From NCBI GenBank assembly GCA_018806915.1, contig JAGKQI010000037.1, forward strand, positions 248,001 through 312,000: a stretch of 64,000 bases of DNA, written 5' to 3'. This DNA is from Phytophthora colocasiae. Its lineage: Eukaryota; Oomycota; Peronosporomycetes; Peronosporales; Peronosporaceae. The notes beneath the pieces are model-generated. The model was not told where the DNA came from. It did not search any database and saw only the letters and a program-made list of their open reading frames with translations. The position numbers were made by a program, and so were the translations under genes. Below, piece by piece: positions 11,727 through 21,878 of this stretch. Numbering within the stretch: position 1 is the stretch's first letter; every line of letters starts with the position of its first letter.

Positions 11727-13124
11727 GTTGCCTCTATCAATGCCGGACAACTGCCGACTATGCAGACCGCATCAAACGCGCTGCTGGAGCAGGAGGTTGC
11801 TAAATCGTTTGAAGTGGCGAAACAGACTTACACTAAAGCGATGCTGGCAAGAAAAGAAAGCAATGACGGCAAACCCCTCAGTGAACGGAAGCTGCATCTT
11901 GCCCATTCCCGCGGTGTTCAGGCGGCCATGGCTCACATTCGAGAGGTGCGCTTACACCTTCCAGAGAGACTGCAAAGGACGTTGATCAAGGACAGTGTGG
12001 CTGAATGGGAAGCTCAAGTGAAGAACGACTTCCACGAGACTCTAGAGCGCAACACAGCGTTATCATCCAAAACTTGCACAAAGATCCTCGAGCGTGTTCT
12101 GCCTCAGAGTCTTGAGGCAATGGCCATGGAACTGTCCGAAAGACCCCGTGATGGCTTTTCAGATGGAATAGTTCGGCTGCTGACTCAGTACAAGTCAGAT
12201 TTACGGAGCGCACTGGATGAATATGCGCAGGAAAGCAGCGGACCGGCGGTGGATTCTTGTCTAGAGGAAGCTCTGCTTCATTCTGTACGCGAATCCATCC
12301 AGAAGTGGAGTCTAATGGTGCTCCAACAGTACAAAATGCACATGCAGAGCTGGCAGAATGAACAGGAGAAGCTTGATAACGAGTACGAGGCCATCGTAGT
12401 GCAAGAAGCAGAGACGACTGCCGCTGCTAGTGACCAGAAGCGTTCGTACGAGGAGAAATTGGCTGTGGCCACGGAGCAGTTGTCTGAACTGCGTCGAACG
12501 CTCCACAGTGAACTTGACAGCAAAAAGAGTGAGCTGGAGCGTCTCACGACTGAGATCACGACCATGAACTTGAAGCATGAAGTGCGAGTGAAGAACGCTG
12601 AGAGTGATCTCGCTTGGGCTCGCAGTCGGACAGAGGAACTGGAGAAATCTATCGCTGCAGACCGTCAGCGTAAACAGGAGATTTCGGCCGCCGCTCAAGT
12701 TCTCGAAAAACAGCGCAGCTTCCACCAGGAAGAGCGATCGTTACTTGTTCAGCAGAAGGACTTGATGTCCCAGATCGTTCAGCTGGAGCGCCAACTCGTT
12801 CAGAAGAAGACGAAGCACGTTCAGAAAGTGTTCGCTCTACAGAATATGCAGGCCAAAAAGGTTGATAGCATGCGAGTTGAGCAGACCAAGTTCGAGCGTC
12901 AGTTGAAGGCTCAGACGAAGAAGACTCTGAGCTCACTCAAGTTTGCCCACGAGAAAGAGAAGAAAGCTGTACTTGCGGATAGTGCTGTATTGGACGAAGA
13001 GCTGGCCGAGATTCAAGATAAATTGGCGGTGTTTGAGGCGGAGGAAGAGGCGGCCAGAGCTTCTGCCGCTGCAAATCGCAATTTCTTCAAGTCGATGCCT
13101 ATGATGCCGCTCCCATTGATGCAG
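11727..13124 (+). pseudogene. inverted partial copy of the GBP-like gene
   Basis: These 1,398 bases match the reverse complement of 28382-29779 with no insertion or deletion: position n here pairs with 41506-n throughout. Translation gives the C-terminal helical and coiled-coil part only (from SINAGQLPTMQTASNALL to FFKSMPMMPLPLMQ), with about 17 amino-acid differences from the intact gene at 28214-30761. The nucleotide-binding head and promoter are missing. At 13125 the sequence jumps into a fragment of the neighbouring gene. An open frame from 11718 persists but has no native start, so I regard it as a pseudogene. Confidence 0.88.
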
Positions 13125-13319
13125 TCGCCCAAGCTGCACCGGTGCAACTTCTGCAGAGAATTCTCCATTGTCTTTCATTGCTGCTGGCGTAGCGAGAATG
13201 ACAGCAGCTGATACTTGAGCTGCTGTGTCTGAGGATATTAGCAGTGTGAAGCCATTTTGCAGCTCAAGGTGCCCGAAGGACTGGGCTTGGGCGAAGTGGA
13301 AGAGACTGGCGAGCAACAT
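13125..13319 (+). repeat. direct copy of 27726-27920 (left half of split duplicate)
   Basis: Matches 27726-27920 at a constant offset of 14601 with a few substitutions. It carries, in antisense, codons of the longin-like gene's N-terminal region (LASLFHFAQAQSFGHLELQN). A shared CAG sits at the junction with the inverted GBP block. Its last nine bases, GAGCAACAT, are the left target duplication of the MULE. The copy resumes at 19101. Confidence 0.88.
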
Positions 13320-13905
13320 GGGTAAGGATCGATTCCGAGTACTTTTCGTCATATTTCAGAGTACAGGTCAAATTGCATGTTTTTCGAGTACATTTTCGAC
13401 TGTCGGGCACATCTCCGAGTACAGCGCAATTTGGGAAGGGTGACGAGTACACAGTTCATGAGTAGAGAATGTAAATGGATGAGGATAACCGGTTTGAACC
13501 GAATACAATTCGAATATCAACCGGTTAGAACCGGTCTTGAAAATATCCGAATCCAAACCGAATTAGAACCGGTTCAATCCGGTTAAACTAAAGCGTAATT
13601 GGACAGAATTTGAGCGAATCAAATCACGAAATAACTCTGTAAAATTTGCTGACTCTGTTTGATGTGATGCAGTTTATAATTTTCAAGAGATGAATATCAC
13701 TAAGATCAGACAACAGAACCGTAAGTTACGGTCCGTAACTCAGTCCCCTGGAACTGGCGTAGTCGCGGCACGCTGAGAGCTAAGCGCTAGTGTCAGTGGC
13801 AATGAACACGGAAACCGACTACGTGTCCGTAGGAAGGACACAGACACAGCCTCCACTGTTTCCTCCTTCGGGTCCTCTTACCGAAGACGCACGCGAAAGA
13901 ACGAG

Positions 13906-15917
13906 TCACCTGTTTTTAACTTTATTCACGAGCTAAGCACTGGTGAATTTCAGTGCATGGTCTGTTCTAGGGATGGGGTTACTCAGGTTTGGCGTTCTCG
14001 TTCAACGTCGAACTTTAAAGGTCACCTAGCCAAACATCATGCTGACATCTACGACATTGACATTGAAGTTCAGCACATTTTCCCGGCAGACGAGAGCCCG
14101 TGTTGAAGCCATGACACCCGAAGCCACCAAGCAGTCTGACGAGAAACTTGTTGGGTGGATTATCTCCAACTCCCAGCCGTTCGCCGTTGTCGATCAAGAT
14201 GCATTTGTGGAGTTTTGTAAGTCTCTACGTCCTGACTATAATGTTCCCTGTCAGCAAACGATTCGAAAAAGTTATTCTTCAGTGGAAAGCTGAAAAAGAG
14301 GCTGTTCGCGTGGAAATCCGTCAGGAAGTTGATGGTCGCCGAGTTAGCTTTACGACAGATTTGTGGACATCACCTTCGAAACGGGGTTATATGGTGATCA
14401 CTATGCATTTTATTGATAGAAGTTGGAGGATGCGTTCTGTAATTATAGCTTTTACTCGAGTGATGTATCCACATACAGGCAAACGACTCGCTGAACACTT
14501 CGTAAGTGCTGTAAAGGACATGGACTTCTCGCTTCTTTCATCTATTTGGACGGTTACAGCGACAATGCTACAAACAATACGGCAATGATACTTCACCTGA
14601 ACGACCGTTTGCAGCGCGAGGTCAACAGTCTTTGCGAGCAAACGTTATGGAGAGTGTACCTGAACCTTACGAGCGCCAACTCCAAACCGTTGTCCAGCTA
14701 AGATGCACTGCGCACGTGCTTCAACTTGCTGTGAAGGAAGGGCTCGATAAGTGTCCTTTAGTCGACACTGCTGTTGGCCATTTTCGAGACCTCGTCAAGA
14801 AAAATCACGGAGTCAACAAAGTTGACTGAAGCTTTGGAACGTGTATGTGCTGACTTAGTGCACAAGTATATCACTCTGAAGATGGATGTAGTGACGAGGT
14901 GGAACAGCACATGGATAATGCTGGGAAGCTTCAATTATGTTGAAGTTGCCCTTGACCGAGTTACTTCGTCGAATTCGCGAAAACTTCCTGATATACGGGT
15001 TTCAGTATCAGCCCAATAGACCGTCTTGCTAAAGAGATTACCGAGGAGTGGTGGGGAGCTGTTGAAGCGCTTTACGACTTTCTCTTGAACCGATTAAGTA
15101 GCCACCGATATGCTATCAGCGTCGACATATCCAACATTTGGGATTCTTTTGCTGGCTTTCCATGTCATTCGATTTCACGCTACGGAAACCATAGAGAAGT
15201 CACCAAGACGATCAGACATTGAACTTTGCTATGACAGTGAAGTCAGGAAACTGGATGAATACGCACCGAAGGTCAACACGCGAGAAGCAAGAATCGCCAC
15301 AATAATTAGACCTAGGGCCAAGCAGCATCTCGATGTCTTGGTAGACAACGTTGACCACGTCAAGCGAGAAGCTCATGACGAGTTTAATTTGTACTATCGC
15401 GAAGAAATTCCAGACTCAGCAACAGCCAAACCGTGGGCCTCCGTCAGCGAGGAAGAAGAAAGGCAAGGCTCTTCGAGGCCTCCTCGCGCGCAGCACTAAT
15501 CAGGACGGAACTGGTACTGGAATTGCCACCGACAACGCTGGCCAAGATTGCGATATCGATGCGGATGCAAACCACTGTAGGTCCCAGAATCATGATGACT
15601 CATTCGCCCAAGAACTGGATCGATGGTTGGCTGCTGAAGGAATGAGCGAGATGACGGAAAGCAAGATGTATTGCACTTGGTTCCGTGTCACGGGTGACGG
15701 CTATCCGCGGATCAAACTCATGGCTCACGACTTTCTGGCAATCACAGCCACATCAGTTCCAAGCGAAATTGCGTTTTCCGCAGCAGGTATCGCTCTTAGC
15801 AGCCGTCGTGCACGTTTGGGAGATGATGCAGTCCAAGCAATCTGTGAACTGAAGTCGTTTCGGAAGTTTAACCGTAGCTACACTGACGAACGAAGTGAGC
15901 AAGGCATAAATGTCTAG
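13906..15917 (+). pseudogene. hAT transposase, frame-broken
   Basis: Pieces in several frames follow the canonical hAT order. A BED zinc finger (QCMVC ... HLAKHH, about 13954-14040) comes first. Next is VSFTTDLWTSPSKRGYM with the first catalytic Asp (DLWTS). A DNATNN block with the second Asp lies near 14560. RCTAHVLQLAVKEGL is near 14700. DVVTRWNSTWIML is near 14890. A C-terminal dimerisation region has SVPSEIAFSAAG and RARLGDDAVQAICELKSF near 15755-15860. Frame changes near 14100, 14550, 14820 and elsewhere prevent a single polypeptide, although a few could be introns. The element looks non-autonomous. Confidence 0.85.
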
Positions 15918-16289
15918 AGCCCAGCTTATATTGGAGCTGATTCATGTGAGATTCAGCGGATTTCAAACGGTTCGTTTCCATTGTCTCTCGGAGCAACGCC
16001 AATAGGAACATCATCGCGATAGCCACGAAGGAGCCTCGAAAGCGTTCGGTGTGCCAAAAATGCAGACATTATTCATCCACCTTCTCCAGCAAGACGTCCT
16101 GCAGCGTTTGACGCTCGAGTTTTGAGGAACTGTTCAAATCCAGCACTGATACGAACTTCCTTGGTTTGGCTGATGTGAGCATTCCGACAGTGTTTTCTCC
16201 TATTCGGGGCAACTAGAACGGGATCGCACCATACAACACCATAGGGTTGTCCAGTTCGTACTGAACACATCAAGATTGTACAACCGGTA

Positions 16290-17552
16290 CGGGTCAGTCA
16301 CCACTTTCCTCTCTTGAGTGCTTTAGACGTGGATCTCCTGGATTACACTGTAAATACTTGCTGCTAAAGGTCCTGGGATGTTCCATGACATCAATTCTCC
16401 ATTCCCCTGACGTTGTACAGAATATCATACGCCGTGTAGCACTGATTTCCCAGTAAGATATGCCATCGCTTGTTGTTTGCCTTATCTTTAAAAGCGGAAA
16501 TTCCATACACAAGTAACTCTGGAAAAATGCGAGTTTCGACCTTCACAAGGTACAAACGTCCCCTTTTCACTTCTACTCCTGGATCGTAATATCTTAATGC
16601 TGGCGACCAGAAGCAACCGAGAAATTGGTGCGTTCATTCCACCTGGAATACTATCCAACAGCTTTTTCCGAGATAAACACATTCGACCGTGTTTTGGATA
16701 CCGGTTTCTTCGTTGAGATTTTGACTTATCCCCTCTCCGTGCCTCACGTAATTCTCTTTCGGATGTGTCCACGTGTTGGTCATCAGTGGTGCTCGTTTCT
16801 GAAGTGTCGATCAAACCAGTTCCATATATCGCTAACTTCTTTCCTTGAGCTGCAGACAACGTCTTAAGAATGAAAATCTCCCGATACAATGAACTGGTCT
16901 ACAAGTGTTCCAACGCGATCAGTAAGCGAGTTTCGTATTTTGATTCAGCTTTAAGTAAGCTCGAACACGGAAGCCTCGATAAATTTTCTGAATGCACTTG
17001 TTCGCACAAAATATTAAACAGAGTGAAAATGGGTCAAAGGCAGAATCCGAATATTCCTACCACTGTTTTCTCAAGTGTCCAAATTCTGATTTCATAGATT
17101 TTCTCTTTCCACCTCGGAAGTGCTTCACGAAGAAGATCGTCCAAAATTCGTAAACAACGCTTCCAAGACTTTTTTGTTTTCGAGCCTGAGAATACAGCAT
17201 CAGTATCCTCAGTGAACACCAGTTTTCTCCGACATTTTGGTTCAATTGCTTTACTGAAAAATCGGCTTATCACATTTGTTGCTTTGGCTTTTGCTTGATC
17301 ATGCATAAGGAATAGATTGTGCTTTTTAGCAGTAAACATGCGCCAAATGGTTAGAACCTCAACTGCTGCCGACCAATAAACATCCACGTGAAAAGCTTTC
17401 AGCACCTTCTTCCATCTATGAAAGCGAAAGAAAGCACGAATCGATGTCTGCAACGCAATTCTCACTGCTAAATTCTGCACATATTGGCGAATCAACTTAA
17501 TGTTCTTCTTCTCTGTAGCGACCGTAGAATTCGCTTTATCCGTTTGGAACAA
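16290..17552 (-). pseudogene. IQ-motif protein remnant carried inside the hAT element
   Basis: On the strand opposite the transposase, a basic 172-residue open stretch (17552-17034) contains RIALQTSIRAFFRFHRWKK. Further along, at 16993-16961, is a textbook IQ motif, IQKIYRGFRVR, the IQxxxRGxxxR pattern that binds calmodulin or calmodulin-like light chains. Another open stretch (16889-16488) is Ser/Arg-rich. The pieces are in different frames, so either introns or decay separate them. Nothing here resembles a transposase. It looks like a captured host gene fragment or an accessory gene of this hAT lineage; I cannot tell which. The parent protein is not identifiable. Confidence 0.45.
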
Positions 17553-18379
17553 GCCTCGTCATAGACATTGAACACGGCTACAACAGTAAAGCAGAGCTTG
17601 TCAGTCTAGAATCAAATAAATAAATCGATCCTCAATTCACGAAGGCTCAATAAGTCTCCAGAGACCATACTTACGTCAGTTGAACCCGGTTAAACGGCTT
17701 GCAGGGTCGTGGACAAGAACAATGGCCAACAAAAGATCAAAATTAACTCTTGTTTAGGTGAAGTAGCTGCTCCGCCACGTCCCTAGCTGCGATACTCCTC
17801 GTCGACCTTGTGAAAGCTACAGATGTAAGACGTCGCGTATCGACCTCCGTCTGCCGACGAATTTGCGATGAACGGGCGCAGAGCAGCAACTCGCACATTA
17901 TATATATATTGATATCCACTTTTAATAAGGAATTAGAGATCAAAATACAGCTCCTAATTCGCTAAAGGCAGGCATTTTTATATCCAATGGGCGCTGACAT
18001 GGAAACTCTATAATTTAATTTAAGTCACCAAAGCGTTGGCATTTATGATTTGTTTGAAGAAGTAACCTGTATAAAACATTAACCGGTTTGAACCGGATCA
18101 AACCGGATAATCTGGTTTCAAATCCGGTTTTCAACCGGTTGTGTGAAAAAGGGCAAACCGATATCCGGTTGTAACCGGTTTACATTCTCTATTCATGAGA
18201 CGGCACAAATGGATCGGTTATTTCCTGTCTCATCCCATAGTTTCCAGTCTTATATTATTTCCTTTCTAATCCAATACTTTCCTGTCTCATCTCAGGTTGT
18301 TTTCTGTCGTATCCCATAGGTTGTTTTCTTTGATCATGCCTTTAGTTACCGTGCAACGCAAGTCAGTTTTGAAGAAGAA

Positions 18380-18940
18380 GTGAAAGCAACACCAACCGAC
18401 AGCATAACCAAGACCATGGATCGGGACGACGGGAATGATCTTGTTCCTATACGGCTTCCCCGTGAGGGTGGGGGTGCGCATGGCAAGAGACGCAAACGTA
18501 GAGGATACTTCTGCGGGTGCAAAGGGAACCGGCAGACTGGATGGATATGTAGCCATATCCTAGCAACAATGGGTATCATTGGTACACTGAATATAGATAT
18601 GGCACTCGCTTCACTACCAATACGACTCGCACCAGGAGGCCAGGTCAAGGAGCGAGGTGCTCTCACGCGAGACTCAAATGATGCTGCTTACTTCTCTGTA
18701 GATAACTTGGTTCCACTGTTCACAAAGCTCCCAGCCAGAAACCTACACTGGAATCTTTTGAAGCCTGGTGACAACGGTGCAATTGTTGGTACCATCGTAA
18801 AATGGATATCTGGTCGTGAATATAAATGGGAGGTACACTTCAGCGATGGATCATCCAAGCAATTCAAATGCCAAGCCCTCGCCGAGGCGATAAAGTTCAG
18901 CTACGACGCCGGACTCCCCATCATGGGCAAGTTGCAGTAG
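18380..18940 (+). pseudogene. MULE transposase C-terminal fragment with SWIM zinc finger
   Basis: The 186-residue stretch has a SWIM-type zinc motif, CGCKGNRQTGWICSH (CxC...CxH), the usual C-terminal signature of MULE transposases. It is followed by SVDNLVPLFTKLP and a compact beta-rich tail (GTIVKWISGREYKWEVHFSD) typical of oomycete MULE proteins. The catalytic DDE core is absent, so it cannot transpose. It lies in the right arm of the MULE, outside the hAT, which independently supports the MULE identity of the outer element. Confidence 0.72.
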
Positions 18941-19100
18941 CCATGCAAAAGCATCTTTGTACTCTCAAACCTTCCTTGTGACAACACATGGCAGTATGTA
19001 CTCGATCATTATCCTAGTGAAGAAAATTTACTCGATTATATGCCGATATGGGCTGTACTCGACGTCCTTCCCTTTTGTACTCGCTTTTCATGCCGTTTCC

Positions 19101-19572
19101 GAGCAACATAGCGAGCTGCGGGTACCGGAATGGAAGTGAATCATCCTGATCCCACAAGAGGAGAATGCGTCCTGACGTCGTCGCGACAAGCATGCAACAG
19201 CAGAGGAGGATCCCTCGAGCATTCTAGTCGCGGTTCCTCTTCAGCAAGAAGACTACGCGAGAAAAGGGAGACCACGTACACGCTCACCCGCTATTTCTGT
19301 GATGCGAACTGCATTGGCAAACGGTTCAAAATGGCACGAGCGTAGTGGGCCTGGTACATTGTACATGCATATCGAGTGCTGGTGCTGTTTGGCTTCATTC
19401 TTCAAGATTGCTTGCACATATCGTGGCTCTGTAAGGCTTCAGTTTGGCTCATTGGACTCGCAGAACTGGTGGAGGTGTCATCTAATGAGCCGAATCGTAC
19501 TGGATCCTTCGGTGCTGAAAGTCGAGCTGAGTGCCGCGGTGGTTGGTGCTCACCTGCAGCAGGAGCAGGCGC
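19101..19572 (+). repeat. direct copy of 27912-28381 (right half of split duplicate)
   Basis: After the MULE's right target duplication the sequence resumes the copy of the parent locus and follows it with small indels. It covers the antisense start of the longin-like gene (start codon retained near 19222), the intergenic spacer, and the 3' end of the GBP-like gene. It stops at the base equivalent to 28381, which is exactly where the inverted block (28382 onward) begins. Confidence 0.87.
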
Positions 19573-21041
19573 TTCTTGACGGTGCTATCAGATTTTACTC
19601 CTACCTAGGAACGTTTCAACTTTGTCCCGCACGCCATCGTTGATTTAGTCCGCCCTGTGTCAAGGAGATGATGGTTTGATCGCTGCCCCATCGTGAAGGC
19701 AGCCTGGCAGCTCAACACCACGGTGATCCCATCGCAACGGGTCTTCCTCTGCGAGCTTCTCGCCATGTAAGCTTACTTGAAACTTTTCCCGCGAGCAGCA
19801 CGGTGGCATTGCTGCATGCGTGGGGTTGAGGCCAAAACAGACGCACTTCGCCGATCGAAAGGCCCCGATTTCTAGTTTCGCACACCGATGTGCAGGGTCG
19901 CAAGATCATGATACAATTCTGCAGCACAGTACAGCGTACAGCGCCTGTGTGGCGCCAAAACGGCGGCTCCTTCAGAGGCTATGATAGAAGGAAGTTATCT
20001 GTTTCACACAAAGGCAACAGGCCTGTGGTTGCATCGATAGATAGAGGTGTGCTCGGAAGGGACACGTATAAGCCCGAAAGAAATCGATGCTCGCTTGAAG
20101 TAGATCATCTACACATCAGATTTAGGATCTATGAGCGCACCGCGTGTTTCTGCTGAAGGTTTTCATGCTGCAGTGCCCCAGGATAACGATCCGGCGCGCG
20201 GGTGTTTTTCCTGGCGTCGTTTTGCTGCCCGAGGCCACGATCGGAGGCTCATTTGCGAGTCGCAAATTGCAACCGACTGTACCGCTGGCGAGCGTTGATG
20301 CAAAATGTACTGGACGCTGAAGACCTCCAACTGCTTTCAGAAAGCGTCACCGGACTCGGGAGCTGTAATGCCGCCTCTGATCCAGCTGCGGGTGCATCGG
20401 CAAAAATCGGTCATAAATCATCGCTTCGGAGAAGCGCAGGTGGCGTCGCCTGGTGGATGTGTCCAACCCGCTGACAGCTTTGATGCCAGCGGCAGCTGGT
20501 GCAGGCTTTGACTGCCGCTGCGGATTATGTTTGCTGGCGCCTGTATCATTCGTTCGATCTTGGAACAAGAGGTCGAGTTCTCGAGCTCACAAGTGTCTTA
20601 GCTCCACGCTGATTCACCGCTTTCCACGAACGCTGCACTGGCGCAATAATCGTTCCGCTCTACGTGCAGCGATAGACTGTCAGTTATGCGAGCTCGGAGC
20701 TACAGGCCCTCATTCGTATCGGAAAGACTCGACACTCGTACTTGCTACAGAGTGAGATTGTTAGGAACACCCGGGGGTCCGTTATCCCGAAATTCGGGAC
20801 CCGAATTACAAAATCACAGACCGTTTCCCGAAAACCGCTTTCCGAAAAGGCACGGACAAATCAGCGTCGTCGCGTGATTGCGGTTCAGCGCCTGTTCCAG
20901 CTGGCGGTCGCCACATCATTCGCGGCTTCCTCTGTCTGACATGGTCGCGGGCCGCCATCACGCGCTCCCACTGGAGCTCCATTATTCAATCCACCCGCGA
21001 TCCCAACAGACAGATTCATAACCACAGAAGCAGACCGTAGC
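19573..21041. other. no gene seen
   Basis: Short open stretches on both strands have no recognisable domain and no consistent codon signal. It is bounded on the left by the end of the duplicated block and on the right by the start of the coiled-coil gene, whose promoter presumably occupies the last few hundred bases. Confidence 0.4.
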
Positions 21042-21563
21042 ATGTCATCGCCGTCCAAGACTAACAACAGCAGCAACTCGAGTCGCCAGACCGCAATGGC
21101 ACAGTTAGAGAAGGCCGCTCGGAAACTGACGCTGTATTCGCGAGCGTTGCGCGAGCAACTTACACGGCTCCGTGAGGAAGTGGTAGCCGAGAAGCAGGCG
21201 GTCCTAACGTCCGAGGACGACGTTAGCGAGTCGACTGCTCGTCTGCAGGAAATCGAAGAGCTCATGGCCAAGCTGCAGCTTGACATCGACACATTGAGCG
21301 TACTACCGTCTTCGTGTGACGACGGCAGCTTGGCAGCACGCCAACAGGAACTCGAAGAGCTGGAAGAGGAGCGCCAGGAAGAGCTGGAGCTGCTCGCACA
21401 CATCCGCGCCATGCTCCAAATGCACCAGAACGCACACAGCAAGATGCAGCGTATGATCGCCACGCTTACCAAGGAGCTTCACCGCGTGCGCCAGCGCGAA
21501 GAGACCGTCGTGCTCGCCGCATTGCGTAGCCGCATGGTGAAGGTGTTTGCTCCCAAAATCTAG
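21042..21563 (+). CDS. small coiled-coil protein, unknown function
   Basis: Single exon, 173 residues. A short Ser/Asn-rich N-terminus (MSSPSKTNNSSNSSR) is followed by almost continuous heptad-like helix from about residue 18 to 165, with Glu/Leu-rich stretches such as QELEELEEERQEELELLAHI. No membrane segment or signal peptide is visible. It lies about 315 bases upstream of VPS35 on the same strand. High GC third positions and an uninterrupted frame support a real gene. It could be a cytoskeletal, centrosomal or complex-tethering factor, but the sequence gives no specific evidence. Confidence 0.6.
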   Translation: MSSPSKTNNSSNSSRQTAMAQLEKAARKLTLYSRALREQLTRLREEVVAEKQAVLTSEDDVSESTARLQEIEELMAKLQLDIDTLSVLPSSCDDGSLAARQQELEELEEERQEELELLAHIRAMLQMHQNAHSKMQRMIATLTKELHRVRQREETVVLAALRSRMVKVFAPKI

Positions 21564-21878
21564 AAAAGAAGCGACCTATCTTCCTCGACGAGTCAACGCA
21601 CCAGGCAAGAGCCCCCGACCCGTCAGTAGCAGCACCACCACTCATGAAGCCTGGAAGAAGACGTCGCCACCCGACGTATTAACCACCCACACTACTGGAT
21701 CCCTGCCATCTCCCAGACATAGACGCTTGAGCTTTTGCAGCCAAACCTTATTTATCGAACAATTTTTTTTTCGAACCCTCAGTTGCGATCTAATTTCTGC
21801 CTGATTTAAATGAGCTAAAAGCGCAGCTAAAAGTTATTTAAAACTTGGTCGTAGTTAAATCACTACTTATCTTCAATC

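Larger units (their letters stand above)
13463..18191. mobile_element. hAT transposon (4,729 bp) nested in the MULE
   Basis: Perfect 13-bp terminal inverted repeats TAGAGAATGTAAA (13463-13475 and 18179-18191) are flanked by a perfect 8-bp duplication TTCATGAG (13455-13462 and 18192-18199). Both are diagnostic of hAT elements. Inside each end lie clusters of ACCGGTT/AACCGGTT motifs (about 13485-13588 and 18078-18180), likely transposase-binding subterminal repeats. The interior holds a broken hAT transposase (13906-15917, plus) and an unrelated minus-strand coding remnant with an IQ motif (about 16290-17552). Intact ends with a dead transposase suggest recent, possibly trans-mobilised, insertion. 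Confidence 0.92.
13320..19100. mobile_element. Mutator-like element (MULE) with 9-bp target-site duplication
   Basis: The element is bounded on both sides by GAGCAACAT (13311-13319 and 19101-19109). The uninterrupted parent sequence at 27912-27920 has it once. Nine-base duplications are typical of MULEs. The termini (GGGTAAGGATCGATTCCGAG and, inverted, GGAAACGGCATGAAAAGCGA) are only weakly alike, but both arms carry repeated CGAGTAC in inverted orientation: four exact copies plus AGAGTAC on the left, three exact plus variants on the right. Removing the nested hAT and one copy of its target duplication leaves about 1.04 kb with only the C-terminal part of a MULE transposase, so this is an internally deleted copy. 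Confidence 0.85.

Noticed and set aside
11718..13211. 497-residue open frame annotated as a functional second GBP gene
   Set aside because: It begins at a non-homologous ATG, lacks the N-terminal domain, and runs into antisense sequence of the neighbouring gene after 13124.
20885..21472. 195-residue Ser-rich open frame antisense to the coiled-coil gene
   Set aside because: Glu/Leu-rich coiled coils read backwards give Ser runs; no independent support.
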